Shown: positions 20,188 through 31,660 of the stretch, in pieces
How the letters are laid out: the number at the start of each line of letters is the position of its first letter
Position numbering within the stretch: the stretch's first letter is position 1
DNA from: Choristoneura fumiferana
Lineage: Eukaryota; Arthropoda; Insecta; Lepidoptera; Tortricidae
Length of the DNA: 64,000 nt
NCBI RefSeq assembly: GCF_025370935.1
Contig: NC_133485.1
Coordinates: forward strand, 1,915,716 to 1,979,715
Reading direction: 5' to 3'
Made by a program: the position numbers and the translations under genes
The notes under the pieces: model-generated
The model's input: only the letters and a program-made list of their open reading frames with translations
The model's database searches: none
Told to the model about the DNA's origin: nothing

Positions 20188-20579
20188 GTGTGAGTCTGGG
20201 CTCAAACCAATCCAATCCAATCCATTTATTTGCCACTAAAAAAATACAGCAGTACAGTAAAAACTAACCCATGCGCTGTAAAATTAAAATTATACATAAA
20301 ATCACTTTTCAGTATACCATCTATAACTGAAGAATGTGTTAAGCTACACAATGGTATGTATAGTCAAAAGTGTTATTTTTGAGATACCACTTTTTGCCTT
20401 AATAGGGCGGTATATCGCTCAGTCGTGATTATAGCTCGCGTGACACTTCTATTCTTCTAGCTCTGTGACAATCACAACGTAAAGCTAACAATATTGACTA
20501 ACATACCTTTTTTTTAATTCCACAATCACACAAAATTTCCTATGACCTATTTCCCCACTCGACTCTCACATAATTCGTG

Positions 20580-20698
20580 CCAATCTATTCTAACCCCTAT
20601 GCGTTTACCAAGAGGGTCCACATCAGCTGTGCGTGGAGAATGCAACAGTTGAGAGGGCTCAGGCCGAAAAGAGCTCTCGAGATCTCAAAGGCAGTAAG
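20580..20698 (+). other. Possible exon with strong donor
   Basis: About 30 open codons (VHISCAWRMQQLRGLRPKRA then LEISKA) end at GGCA|GTAAGT, a strong splice donor. The upstream acceptor is weak. It is unrecognised and listed only as a lead. Confidence 0.2.
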
Positions 20699-21669
20699 TA
20701 CTAAGTGTTCTAGACTTTCTTTGTTGACAGCATTTTGCTGTGCTTTAAACTCTGACAGATTTTGGCAAATCTACAGGCTGTTACAAAAATACCCGTAAGT
20801 TATTACGTAATGTAAGTTACAATATTTGAAAAGTACAGTCTAACTTGTGGACGGTCGTTATGTACCTACATTTTTATCTAAAATCCGCAGAATGACAAAG
20901 ACTCTTAAAATAATTAGGTACCTACATATTACCGCTCTGTAAAATAATCTATGTTAAGTCCAGTTGTATGACTGACAGCTTACTAAGGTTGACCGTATTT
21001 TTCAGTATATTTTACTATATTTTTTAAGTTTATTTCTTAATCTATAAATACTTGTAAATGCACTGATGATGATAATCAACTTATAACATATTTGAACAAC
21101 TGAAGGACTGCACTCAAAACAGAACCATCTATCAACCAAACTACCCAACAAAGCACATTTATCTTACCTTTAGATTAACAGTCAAAAACGACCCAAATTC
21201 CATGCACCCAAACAGCAAAAACGCATATAAAGCTCGCCATCCAGGAGCTGCATCAATCTTGTAAGAAAGGAAATGGGAGATCGCGCGGCAAAAACGCGCG
21301 CTCGACGCCACCTAATCGGATTGCATACGTTAAAGCACGCTGTTCATGGGCGATTTTATTCCGGACGTAAAGAGGGTTGTTATAGGTTTGACACCACTGT
21401 CTGCCTGTCGGTGGCATTGTAGTTCTTAAAAGGATGGGCTAATTTCGATATAAGTCGTTTTTTACGTGTAAGCGAGTTTCTTTGCGGTGGTTCTTAGCTG
21501 TTTCATTAAAATCAGTTCAGCCGTTTCTGCGATATTGAACTTGGAAATGACAATGTCGGAGTTTTTAATCTTTTCTAATTTGGTTAGTTATTAACATATT
21601 TATATCAGTAAAGAAGTAACATACAAACAGTTACTAGCACATTTTGAACATGTAACTACCGCGAGACTC

Positions 21670-21946
21670 ACTCATATTAAATGATATTGAAACGGATAAC
21701 TAACGTCTTAAATCGAGTTTAGCTTGTCATGTTTCGGGCTGAGTCGTAGCCCATCTTCCTAGGAGCAACGCGACTCGGCGGCTGCTGGAACACGCGCACT
21801 ACTAAAGGCGGTGGCTGGCGCGTAGTGTGCGTGTTGCGTCAGCCGCCGAGTCGCGTTCCTCCTAGGAAGATGGGCTGCGAATCAGCCCGAAACATGTCGA
21901 GCTAACTCGATTTAAGACGTCTTATCCGTTACAATAAATATGAGTT
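21670..21946. mobile_element. GC-rich palindromic MITE
   Basis: The ends carry CTCATATTAAATGATATTG and the partial complement ACAATAAATATGAG. The inner arms hold ATCGAGTTTAGCTTGTCATG and the long GCCGCCGAGTCGCG hairpin. Related ends occur at 26300-26590 and 5815-5910. Confidence 0.65.
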
Positions 21947-22531
21947 ATTAGCACATTATAATATTAGTAAGAATTATTATTCTTTCCTAAGACAGACGGT
22001 TGAAATTGATCTAATGTAGTCAACATAAAATACTGAAATAATTTCATATTACAAATTCCAGGATTTCTATTCAGTTTTCTCATGAAATCGTCTTAACGAT
22101 AGCTTAATTTTAATTAAAACAAACGCCCTTTGAATGGTAATTCACACACATACAGGGTGATTAATCGACCAGACGGTTGTATCCACAGTGTGTTTCGTTT
22201 TGCACTCCATGATGGATGGCGGCAGTCCACTAGTTAACTCGAATGCATAAGTCGTTTGTCATGGTGTAGCTTGCAAGCTTTTGTGACACACTGTCCATAA
22301 CACTGTCAAACGTCATCAGAAAAAGTTTTAGTTAAAAATTACATTTTTAACGGTACCTTTTATTACTGACTGTACTTTTTGTTGACTGTATTTGCATTGT
22401 CATCCAAACTACAGTTCCGTACCAAATTTCAAGTCCATGCCATTGAGGAGTTAGACGATCCTGACCGGACTACCAGAATTTCACCCACTGGAAGCGAGTC
22501 AAAATTGAATAGCAAGATTTAAACCGCACAT

Positions 22532-22682
22532 ACGGTCAAGGACTTTCGTTCATGAGCCACCATGGAACCTTATCACAGTAAACATAGTGACATCGCATTA
22601 ACTAACAATGAAAATCGTAATGGCCTTTTCTATTGAAAAGATTCCATGGTGGCTCATGTCATGAGTGAAAAGGACTGACCGT
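22532..22682. mobile_element. Hairpin MITE
   Basis: ACGGTCAAGGACTTTC with CATGAGCCACCATGGAA is mirrored by TTCCATGGTGGCTCATG and GGACTGACCGT, giving a 151-base stem-loop. It abuts the ORF1-like fragment to its right. Confidence 0.7.
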
Positions 22683-22848
22683 CCAAAGACAGAACGAAAA
22701 CTGTTAGCTCTCTTACACTCGTCCCGGTGGATAAACAACTCAGCTTTTTTCTACTCCGAACTGCCTCGTGGATGTGCTCGAAGACCTTCTCTTCCGTCGT
22801 CTTCTCGCCCAACCGTGACAGGTATATAACACTTTTATTAGGTGATAC
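22683..22848 (-). pseudogene. LINE ORF1-like fragment (tentative)
   Basis: On the minus strand an open frame of about 55 codons contains KSVIYLSRLGEKTTEEKVF followed by EHIHEAVRSRKK. The pattern hydrophobic-YLSRL-x-TTEE-x-V-x-x-HI resembles the RNA-binding domain of insect LINE ORF1 proteins. That is an inference from memory of the family. The fragment abuts a hairpin MITE (22532-22682) that may have interrupted it. Stops flank it on both sides. Confidence 0.35.
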
Positions 22849-24112
22849 TCAAAACACTAAAACCCATTTCGTTTTTTGACTTCCCTAACTCAACCTTCCC
22901 GTGCTAAATGTACAATTGTCCGGGCTAGAAATTAACTGATGTCTTCCCAAAGCTGAAACTAAGTACCTTCATGTCTAATTTTTTTAAATCTGTTCAGCAG
23001 TTCAAACGAGAAACGGTAGCTGAAGCTGACAAATTTTTCTCTTATAATATTATGAACCTACAGATGGATAAGACAAGCTTTTAGTTTACTAATAAATAAT
23101 GTAGGTACCTTAAATCGATTTACCTACTAAATTCTATCGTAAACTTAGTACCTATATATACATTAATGTTTAATAAGTTTAAATAAGTTTTTAGTATTAA
23201 TTTCATTTTTAATACATTTTACTGAGTGTACTTTTTGTTGACTGTACTTGCATTGTCACTCAAAATACATTTGCATACCTACTTACCAAATTTCAAGTCG
23301 ATGCCATTAACCGTTGAAGAGTTCCGTTGTGCGGAGACGATCCTGGCCGGAATACCAAAATGTTACTAGCAGGTTATTATATTGTCACGCAATTTACCAA
23401 AGTATGCCAAATTTTAAGACAATCCGACTACTAAAAGTGGGTCAAATTTAACTTGCAAGATTTGACCCGCACATACATAGCTACAATACATTATACATTG
23501 CAAGTTAAATTAAAGCTTTTAAAAAGAGAATAAGCAAAAATTGGTTTCCAAACCCAACACCCGTAATTTACGCGCCAACATTAGAGACATGTAACAAAGT
23601 CACAAACCTTATTTCGCTACTCATGAAAGCTAGATTTGCATAATCACATTGTTGGTGCCTGCATTTGCATTTGTTGCGTAAGTACAGCGTGATACAGTAA
23701 GTAACCACCTCAATATAAAGCACGAATGATGGATTCCCTCGTGTGAAATTATTTTGTTTTATAGTTTAAAGGGTGTTTTATATTGCTTGTCGACGATCCT
23801 TTTGAAAATACGGGTAGTTGCATTTCCAAAACAGTTACTGGTTTGTATGAAAATTCAAAGAAGTTTTTCATCATACAATTGTAGATTGAAGGCTTTTTGC
23901 AGTCAGTTTTGACTCTCACTTCACTCTTTTCATGACACTTGATTTTTACTGATTTTTACGAACTGCCCGAAGCTTACAAGCTTTATAGGTTTCACCTTCC
24001 TGTTGTCTGTCTGTCATCTGTCTGTCTATCGTCTTGTAGTAAAATCTTGCAAGTTAAATTTGATCAACTTCCAGTAGTCAGATTAACTTGAATTTGTCAT
24101 ACAAAGTCAAAC

Positions 24113-24545
24113 AAAAGTCAAAATCTTTATTCATTTAGGCTATAACAAGACTATGATGTCAAAAAAAAACTACCACCGTTCAAAACCTCTGCTGAAAGAT
24201 GGCAAGAACTACGAGGGTATATATCTTTTTTTTTTTAAATATTATTAAATGTATGTATCATCACTATTACAACTTTTTTTTAACACGGTAGTTGCATTTG
24301 AAAACAGCTAATGGGGTCGGTTTTTGAAATTTGTCATGATATAATCATTCTTATAATTGTTGATATTAAGTCTTCTTGCAGTCTGAGTTTTGTACTCTCA
24401 TTTCACTCTTTTTTGGACACTTGATTATAACTATGCAACTTGAAAAGACTTGTTGGTTTTACCAGCTTTATTTACTTTAGCTTCCTGTGTTTCTGTAGCC
24501 TTTGTCTGTCGTCGTGTCTGTAGTCAAATCTTGCTAGTTAATATT
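24113..24545 (-). mobile_element. LINE-like repeat, family F
   Basis: Starts at an AAAGTCAAAATCTTTATTCA reversed poly(A) signal region, then TAGGCTATAACAAGACTATG and CTGCAGTCTGAG-type body. The same family is at 29812-30350, with a fragment at 36570-36680. Short frames show no domain. Confidence 0.55.
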
Positions 24546-25095
24546 TGTCAACATAAAGCGAGCAGGATTGGATTGTGTTTATACTTATGTAAATCGCTTG
24601 ACAATACAATAATCTAGTAGTGACATCCTGGTAGTCCAGCCAGGATCGTCTCCGCAGGACGGAACTCTTCAACGGTTAATAGCATCGACTTGAAATTTGG
24701 TATGCAAATGTAGTTTGGGTGACAATGCAAGGACAGTCAGCAAAAAAAGCTTGTATTAAAAATGAAATTTTGATGGTTAGGTTATTTCAATGTAGGTTAT
24801 GTTATGTACGTGTATATATACTATGTGTGTCTGTTTCTTTGATCCTCTCTGTAACATATAAACAGCTTGACAGTTTTTATTCTTACATTAAAATACCCAA
24901 CTTTTTAGTATTAACAAACATTTATATAAATTGCCGTATTAGTTGTCGTCAAATCTTGATTGAATTTAACCCACTTCCAGTATCGCTTATCTTAGTATAG
25001 TATAGATTAAAATATGTTTGTTCTTTGTATTGTATTTTTTCCCCTTTCAATTGTACAAAACCCTCAATGTGCGTGTGCAACACACACATGGCTTT

Positions 25096-25248
25096 TTTCA
25101 GTATTCCGTTGAAACAAATCAAAACTTAACTCCAACTAAGGCAGTATCTAAATCAAAACCCCGTAGTAATCTTCCTAAGAAACCAAACTCAAGGCTTCTT
25201 GGATTAGTTAGCGAAAATAGGGCGCACCCTGTATATTTATTGACTTAA
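25096..25248 (+). CDS. Weak candidate exon or repeat-encoded fragment
   Basis: The pyrimidine-rich acceptor-like GGCTTTTTTCAG ends at about 25099 and is followed by roughly 49 open codons rich in Lys, Pro and Ser (for example SKPRSNLPKKPNSR) to a TAA. The end coincides with a CGCACCCTGTATATTTA string often seen at repeat edges. The frame also continues upstream to an ATG at 25018 in AT-rich sequence. It is not recognised, and may be chance or a transposon remnant. Confidence 0.2.
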   Translation, partial: FQYSVETNQNLTPTKAVSKSKPRSNLPKKPNSRLLGLVSENRAHPVYLLT

Positions 25249-25461
25249 TTAAATGTAAAGCTGCAGATAGATGGCGCTGCCAGGTGATACTTGGTCAGGG
25301 GGGATGTTTGGTAATTTAAGGCTGCGTCTCCACCAGAGATGTGCGAGGATGTGTCGCGAGGTTTGTGTTTTACATGAACACTAAGAAACGTTTCATTTAC
25401 CTCTCCTCGCTAAGCACAGCTCTGGAGCGAGTTTCTTGAATATACATAACCTAACCTAACC

Positions 25462-25693
25462 AACAGAGTTGGAAAATCCGTTTGTCATTTCAAAGTTAAA
25501 TATCTCAAAAACGGCTGAACCGATTTTGATAAAACATGTCTAAGAACCATCGCTAGAAAACCTGCTATCAAATAAAAAGCCGCATTCAAATCGGTCCACC
25601 CGCTTAAGAGCTACGGTTCCACCGACAGACAGACACACACAGACACACATAGCGGTCAAACTTATAACACCCCTCTTTTTGCGTCGGGGTTAA
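25462..25693 (+). mobile_element. LINE/SINE 3' repeat, type C
   Basis: Full-length example with AACGGCTGAACCGATTTTGA and CAAACTTATAACACCCCTC. Flanking TAACCTAACC is simple sequence. No coding content. Confidence 0.7.
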
Positions 25694-25755
25694 AAACAAG
25701 AAAGAAAGGAATGTGTGCAAGGAATGTGTTGCGATAAATGTGTTGCAAGGGATGT

Positions 25756-26069
25756 CATCATCATCATCGTCATCTCAGCCTATATATGTCCCACTGCTGG
25801 GCACAGGCCTCCTCTCAGAACAAGAGGGCTTGGGCCATAGTTCCCACGCGGGCCCAGTGCGGATTGGGAACTTCACACGCACCATTGAATTGCTTCGCAG
25901 GTTTGTGCAGGTTTCCTCACGATGTTTTCCTTCACCGCAAAGCTCGTGGTAAACTTCAAATGTAATTCCGCACATGAATTTCGAAAAACTCAGAGGTGCG
26001 AGCCGGGGTTTGAACCCACGACCCTCTGCTTGAGAGGCGATAGGTCAAACCACTAGGCCACCACGGCTT
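25756..26069 (-). mobile_element. SINE-A, full length
   Basis: Runs from a CATCATCATCATCG tail through the conserved body to the tRNA-like head ending CCACTAGGCCACCACGGCTT. B-box sequence GGGTTTGAACCC is visible. GCAAGGGATGT occurs just before the tail (from about 25745) and again just after the head (from about 26070), so an 11-base target duplication is likely. Confidence 0.9.
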
Positions 26070-26299
26070 GCAAGGGATGTGCTGCTAAGCATTCAGTCAC
26101 TAGTAGCGGCCAACAGCGCGCTAGATTAAATAATTAAGTCGGGAAGTGCTTCAACTTATTTAATTAAGTAAGTATATAAGTACACAGCTACTGCTAAGAT
26201 CTAGCCTAGAAGACAATATTAATCTAGTTATCCTAATGAATCTATATTTGCGGTTGGTCGGTACCCCCGAGTTGGAAAACAGTATTAAATACTCGTGCT

Positions 26300-26590
26300 G
26301 CGTCATCGGTTGGTGTGAACGTGCCTTTACGGAGCGATGTTGTTAGTGTTGTGTGCTACCCTACATTAGACATTGATAATAAAAATGACGATAAAAATGC
26401 GGGTAGTTGTGCGCCGGTGTTAGTTTCGTCGGACAGTCGTGCGAGCAGAGCGGTGGCGCGTAGTGTGCGTGTTGCGGCAGCCGCCGAGTCGCGTGCTCCT
26501 GAGAGGAAGGGCTACGAAATAGCCCGAAACATGTCGAGCTAAACTCGGTTTAAGACGTGAGTTATCCGTTATAATATCATTTAATATGAA
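26300..26590. mobile_element. Partial relative of the 21670-21946 MITE
   Basis: Contains GCAGCCGCCGAGTCGCGTG, CCGAAACATGTCGAGCTAAA and TTATAATATCATTTAATATG. The left arm is not intact. The open frame at 26315-26542 through it has no recognisable domain. Confidence 0.5.
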
Positions 26591-26713
26591 TCTATATTAT
26601 ATAATTTATAGCTTAACTATGATTTAGGATTTATTACGTGACTTCATTCCTAAGCCTGCATGCTACTAATTTCACTGCATAACTTAATCTTATGGATTTG
26701 CAACATCGATTGA

Positions 26714-27089
26714 TGGTCACGTAATACGGTATTTGACTATTTTGTATATGTTTAATAAAATAAAACTACACAATGCCTGTTATCGAGTAGAAAAACATTT
26801 TTAAGCTACCTTTACAAATAACAAAGTTATAAAGGTTTGAAATTCAAGATTAGACAGAGAAAGACATACTGGCATGTGACGTCACACGCCAGTACCGCCA
26901 TACTTGCTGCATAGAGAAAAGCGCTTGAGAAAGAGACAGGTATATAGATTTTTCAAAAAATCACTATAAATCCAATTTTCAACCGATTTAAATTTTCTCT
27001 TCGCTAAGCACTATCTCTATATGTATATTTTCATAATAATATTAAGATATGGCAAAATCAGGAGTTGTCAAATACCGTATTACGTGGTG
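26714..27089. mobile_element. TIR element of about 375 bases
   Basis: GGTCACGTAATACGGTATTT at the left and AAATACCGTATTACGTGGT at the right are inverted. The interior is AT-rich and non-coding, so it is a MITE. Confidence 0.7.
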
Positions 27090-27722
27090 CTTAAGCTTCC
27101 AGGAAGAACCTACACGAAAGTTATAGCTAGGGGAAGGGTTCCGTAACTCGCCCGCTCCGCTCCCGCCTCACCGCACCCCGCTCGCTTACTTTAAAGGAAC
27201 CCGCTACACCCTCGCTACGCTGCTAAGCTAAACTACCACTTGCTGGCGGTCCATCTGGCACATCACCTTCTCCCCGGGAAGCTGTAACAGCCGTCTGAGG
27301 CTAACAGCAACAGCCCGTTCTAAAAAAAAACCTCGCTACGCATTCTCGCGTCCACTTAGCTACCTCGCACATTTCTGGTGGAAACAGTAACAACGTTCCA
27401 CATCCTCGCACCGCTTAGCTACCTCGCTCATCTCTGGTGGAAACATGGCCTAAAGGGGTTTCGAATAACCTTGTAGTTAATTGTACGAGGGAGGCTCACG
27501 TGGACGCCTTTCAGCTGATGATGATGATGATGATGATGGTAAGGATTTGAAGCTACTCAAGACTTTTGGGGACAATTCTAAAAAAACGAATCTTACCTGA
27601 TAACTTTTTCGTTAATACTAGCTTTTAAGGAAATTTTAAGTTGAAGTGATGTCTATAAAATGGGGCTGGTCTAGTCTATCTCATCATCATCATCATCAGA
27701 ACCGAACATCATAGAACTAATT

Positions 27723-27871
27723 TGGGTCAGAACTCTGCTCTCTCGAGAATGTTCCAACTGTACAACCATCTTCCGAGCTCCTTGGGAGTGGAAATTCTTA
27801 ATGATAGCCCCTTGAATTTTAAGAGTAAAGATTTAAGGCATTACAGCTCCCAGGATCTGGCGGGTTGCTGA
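27723..27871 (+). pseudogene. LINE reverse-transcriptase C-terminal fragment
   Basis: An open frame of about 45 codons reads ALSRMFQLYNHLPSSLGVE, then SPLNFKSKDLRHY, then a TGA. The order (serine/arginine, tyrosine-asparagine-x-leucine-proline, then asparagine-phenylalanine-lysine) matches the C-terminal tail of Jockey/CR1-type LINE proteins. The reverse-transcriptase core is absent, so it is a 5'-truncated dead copy. Confidence 0.5.
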
Positions 27872-28136
27872 TCATGGAAAATTTGTGAATTAACTTGTTT
27901 ATTTTGATTTCTGTAGTTTTCTCATGTATTGTATAATTTTCTTCCTGTTTTTAACTTTTCATTTAATTTTTATGTGTTAATTTAAAATACTTTATAGCAC
28001 ATGTATTTTTTTCCTCTTCTTTGCATGTTCGATGACACAGAAGTTAGTTGTGGTTACCTATAATTAGATAAACATCTACCTGATATTTATGTTTTGTATG
28101 ATGTATTATCTGTTGGTGATCCTTAATAAATAAATA

Positions 28137-28275
28137 AATCAGCCGGAAAAGTCCACTGTTGAACAAAAGCCTTCCTCTTAGAACGCCATGATAAAGGACA
28201 ACACACCACTTGCATACACCGGTTGCTCGCATCACCCGCAATGTCGTCAGTTCATCAATGCTTCGCCTTCTAAGT
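28137..28275 (-). pseudogene. RTE-like LINE C-terminal remnant, diverged
   Basis: The complement of GTCCACTGTTGAACAAAAGC and the CCGGTTGCTCGCATCACCCG segment match the common Lepidoptera LINE tail, but with many changes. Confidence 0.5.
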
Positions 28276-28687
28276 GATCTTCTAAGTGACTGATCTTCCT
28301 ACGCCATTACGTAAAAATTTGTCCCAACATAATATTAAAACTAAATTTAGATCTTTACTGTTAACTCGACAGATAGAATTTGAAGCATGTCCATAGGGGT
28401 TCAGTGACCGCATCCTGCACTGCCTGTTTTTTTTTTCGATGCATGTCAATGGTAGGAATGTATGGGTGCAGTGGCAGCGCGGGGGTATCGGGTCGCCGGG
28501 TGTTGTTCGTGATTTGACCGAGTACCTAATACAATAGCGATTGGGTGTGGCTCGATGGTCCCGTGTTGTGACTGCACGGCCAACAGTATTATTATTACTA
28601 TTTTTTATCAACTATCATTATTATTATTTTTTTTCATTTATGCTTTCAACATCAGCACCCATCGATTGACAACGGGGTTGCATTAAA

Positions 28688-28868
28688 GGGGTGGACTGAA
28701 AATCAGCGCTGTGCCAGTCAGGGCAGCCTATGGAACCCTAACTCACAGCATACGCTGAGTACATCCCCTTTACCACAGCAAATGTTAGTGTTTAAGTCTA
28801 GTTTTTTATATTAATTAAGTCTTCGTTGTACTAATGTGTTGTGGCAATAAATGATATCTTATCTTATC
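28688..28868 (+). mobile_element. Retroposon with ATCTT tail
   Basis: GGGTGGACTGAAAATCAGCG, then TGTGGCAATAAATGATATCT and (TATCT)n. The AATAAA just before a simple-repeat tail indicates plus-strand retroposition. Similar in design to 10302-10756. Confidence 0.6.
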
Positions 28869-29161
28869 TTAAGTTCATGGTCACAGGAGGATCTTTCTCC
28901 CCCAATGGTTACCTAATATGTTCTTCGAACAATGTGGCCCGCTCATTGCTTTTAAGATTAGACTCTTTGGTCTATTGTAACACGTTTCTGTTCGGGCAAT
29001 ATAAATTTATGTATAAGTATAACACACTATGAAAATAACTCTATTTCTATACCGTAAAAAACAAATATTTGAGCGCGTTTCCTTTGAGTCTATGACAATC
29101 GTTTGACTTGACACGTGACTTTACTTCCTGTAGAAGTCATCACTGTCTACCAAGTTAGGTC

Positions 29162-29230
29162 AATTTGGCAGTTACTGATTCACTCCTAGGCACCGGACCC
29201 ATTCCATCGTCCGTTGTAACTGCCAAATTT
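29162..29230. repeat. Short hairpin
   Basis: CAATTTGGCAGTTAC is mirrored by GTAACTGCCAAATTT around a CACTCCTAGGCACC loop, followed by a TTTA run. It may be a very short MITE. Confidence 0.5.
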
Positions 29231-29701
29231 ATTTATTTATTTATTTTGGTTTGCCAACAGGTAACATACCGTAAAACATTCAGTACAAACATAGGTATAA
29301 CAATTGGAAGAGTACTACAGGAAGTAAAAACACGTGTCAAAAATTTGAGCTCAAGCTTCAAAACTTATCACGCTGAAACGCCTCAAAAACAAGTTATTCT
29401 CATTTTTATTCCTCCTGTCTGGCAACCCCATAAAAATCAACAAACTTTCTTAAAAACCCCCGCAACTTCATATTATTATAAGGCCAGCCACACTGGCCAT
29501 TACCTAAATCACAGCGATGATTTAAGGCTGTTCACACCAACCCCTATTTTTATTCCTGGTATCTCCATATCTCGTACATTTTGCATGGGGCGAGAGTTAT
29601 GTAGGAATGGATGCGGTTATGGGGCAGTTTACGCTTTTGTGGGAATATTCAAGATTGTGAGGTTGGCGAACGTGAATTTGTATAGTGTGGATCGTGAATA
29701 A
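29165..29701 (+). other. 178-codon open frame, doubtful
   Basis: A long frame for this composition, but its first part lies in a hairpin and a TTTA run. The product (for example CMGRELCRNGCGYGAVYAF) has no recognisable domain. It may be chance. No introns or promoter seen. Confidence 0.15.
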
Positions 29702-29811
29702 ATTATGTGTCGACTTACTTTCTTTGACCTTTGGTTAGGTACGTAGCGATGATTCTCTTCTTGAGAAGATAAAGTGGTTGTAATACAAGTAGCTAGGCAG
29801 CTTAGGCCTCA

Positions 29812-30350
29812 CTAATAAAAAAGTCAAAGTCAAAATATCTTTATTCAATTTAGGCTATAACAAGCACCTATGAATGTCAAAAATCTACCACCGGTTCGGA
29901 AAAACCTCTGCTGAGAAGAATCCGGCAAGAAACTCAACGAGGTATATATATTTTTTTTTAAACAGATTTACAATATTACTAAATGATATGTATACATCAC
30001 AAGTATTTAACACAACTTTATTTTTAACACAGTAGGTTCGCTATTTGAAGGGATCGCTAATGCGGATCGGAATTATTTCCAAATATCCCTGTCCATGATA
30101 TAATCATTAACTTATAATACGCCGTTGATATTAATGTCTTCTTGACAATAGATCTGAATTTTGTATCCGTTTCATTTATAATATTTTTGGAATTTTATTA
30201 TAAAAACTTATGCAATTTCCCAGAAAGACTTTTTGGTTTTAGCCAGTCTGTAAGATGGAACTTTAAGCTTCCCTGTGTTTCTAGTAGCCTTTGGCTTATC
30301 GACGTTAGTGGAAAATCACATATGTTCTTCTAACATACATGATTATTTCA
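29812..30350 (-). mobile_element. LINE-like repeat, family F
   Basis: AGTCAAAATATCTTTATTCA, AACCTCTGCTGAGAAGAATC and GATCGGAATTATTTCCAAAT mark the family. Reverse orientation is inferred from the TTTATT complement of an AATAAA signal at the left end. Confidence 0.55.
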
Positions 30351-31397
30351 AAAACATAAAGCGACGCAGGGTTAGGATATCTGTTGCCTTAAAAAAGATC
30401 TTAAAGATTCACGCGAAAAAAACTTGATAAAGGCAGCAGTAGTTCCCTGCGACAGGGTTCTACCAAGTGTCACATAGGAACTTGTCAAAGTATTGTTGTA
30501 GATTTCATTATACATGTGTAACAAGGCTTGTTTACTCACAACCTCTTCCTCAAATTCTTGTTTCGGCCTTTAAAAACCTATGTTTTCAAATTTCAATTTT
30601 CGAATATTCTCTGTCTTGTTCTATTCAGCACTTCACTCTCATCTCAGGTACTATTTATAAAGACGTGCTAAAGTTCCAAATATTTTATAATTTTGTACCA
30701 CCTATTCGTGCTCATGCCTACTTACAACATAGTTCTCACTGCCCAGTGAATCAGTGCTTCTTTGTAACCAGTTTTATCGTACACTTGAATCCAGATTTAC
30801 TTAACCCTTTAAAGGATCTTGAAGGCACAATAAAATTGTAAGTTCTACAACATTTCTAGCCCTCTTAGCTTATTTTATAACGTCTAAATTTATTAGTTTT
30901 ATATTAAGTTCGTTTTGGTATGCAATGTTACAGGTACCTTCTATTTTACCTTTATTAAACTTCTTTGAACATGTCCTGTCTCTACTACTAGATCCTCATT
31001 ACTCGTATCTGTCGCATCGTGAGAGATGGAATCGAAACCTTATTACAATCCTGGCCGACTACATACATGTTCTTGCTGTCTTTATACAGATTTGTATTGA
31101 CAATGATTTTTATTATCATTCTCTCTTATTTTCTTGTATTATGCTGGAATAAACTGCTTTTATATTTTACTAAAATATGTGTTTAAATCACGATTTACAA
31201 CAGGTATAGTAATCTATCAGTAGTCATTATACATCCTGTAATTGAAATTAGTAAAACGCTGCGTTCATATTTTTATTTTTGGAATTACGTACTTCAGTCA
31301 GCAAAAACGGAACCCTTCATAGGATCACTTCGTCGTCCGTCCTTTCGTCTGTCAAGACTTTTCTTTTGGGCACTAAGTATATAAAGGAGTTGTTTAG
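30351..31397. other. Intergenic stretch
   Basis: Open frames at 30467-30841 and 30925-31152 have no recognised domain. AAACGGAACCCTTCATAGGA (about 31306) belongs to the 58370-type repeat. No gene supported. Confidence 0.4.
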
Positions 31398-31660
31398 AGC
31401 GTCTGTCTGTAATCAAATCTTGCAAGTTAAATTCGACCAACTACCAGTAGTTGAATTGACTTGAAATTTGGTATACTTATGTAAATTACGTGACAATAAA
31501 ATAATCTGGTAGTGACATCCTGGTAGTCTGGCCAGGATCGTCTCCGCAGCATGGAACTCTTCAACGGTTAATGGCATCGACTTGAAATTTGGTATGTAAA
31601 TGTAGATTGGTGACAATACAAGTACAGTCTACAAAAAGTACAGTCAGCAAAAAACTTGTA

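Larger units (their letters stand above)
19411..22367. other. Intergenic stretch around the gap
   Basis: Unique AT-rich sequence, a type C tail, the N gap, a possible exon (20580-20698), a type C tail in reverse and a GC-rich MITE. No established gene. Confidence 0.5.
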
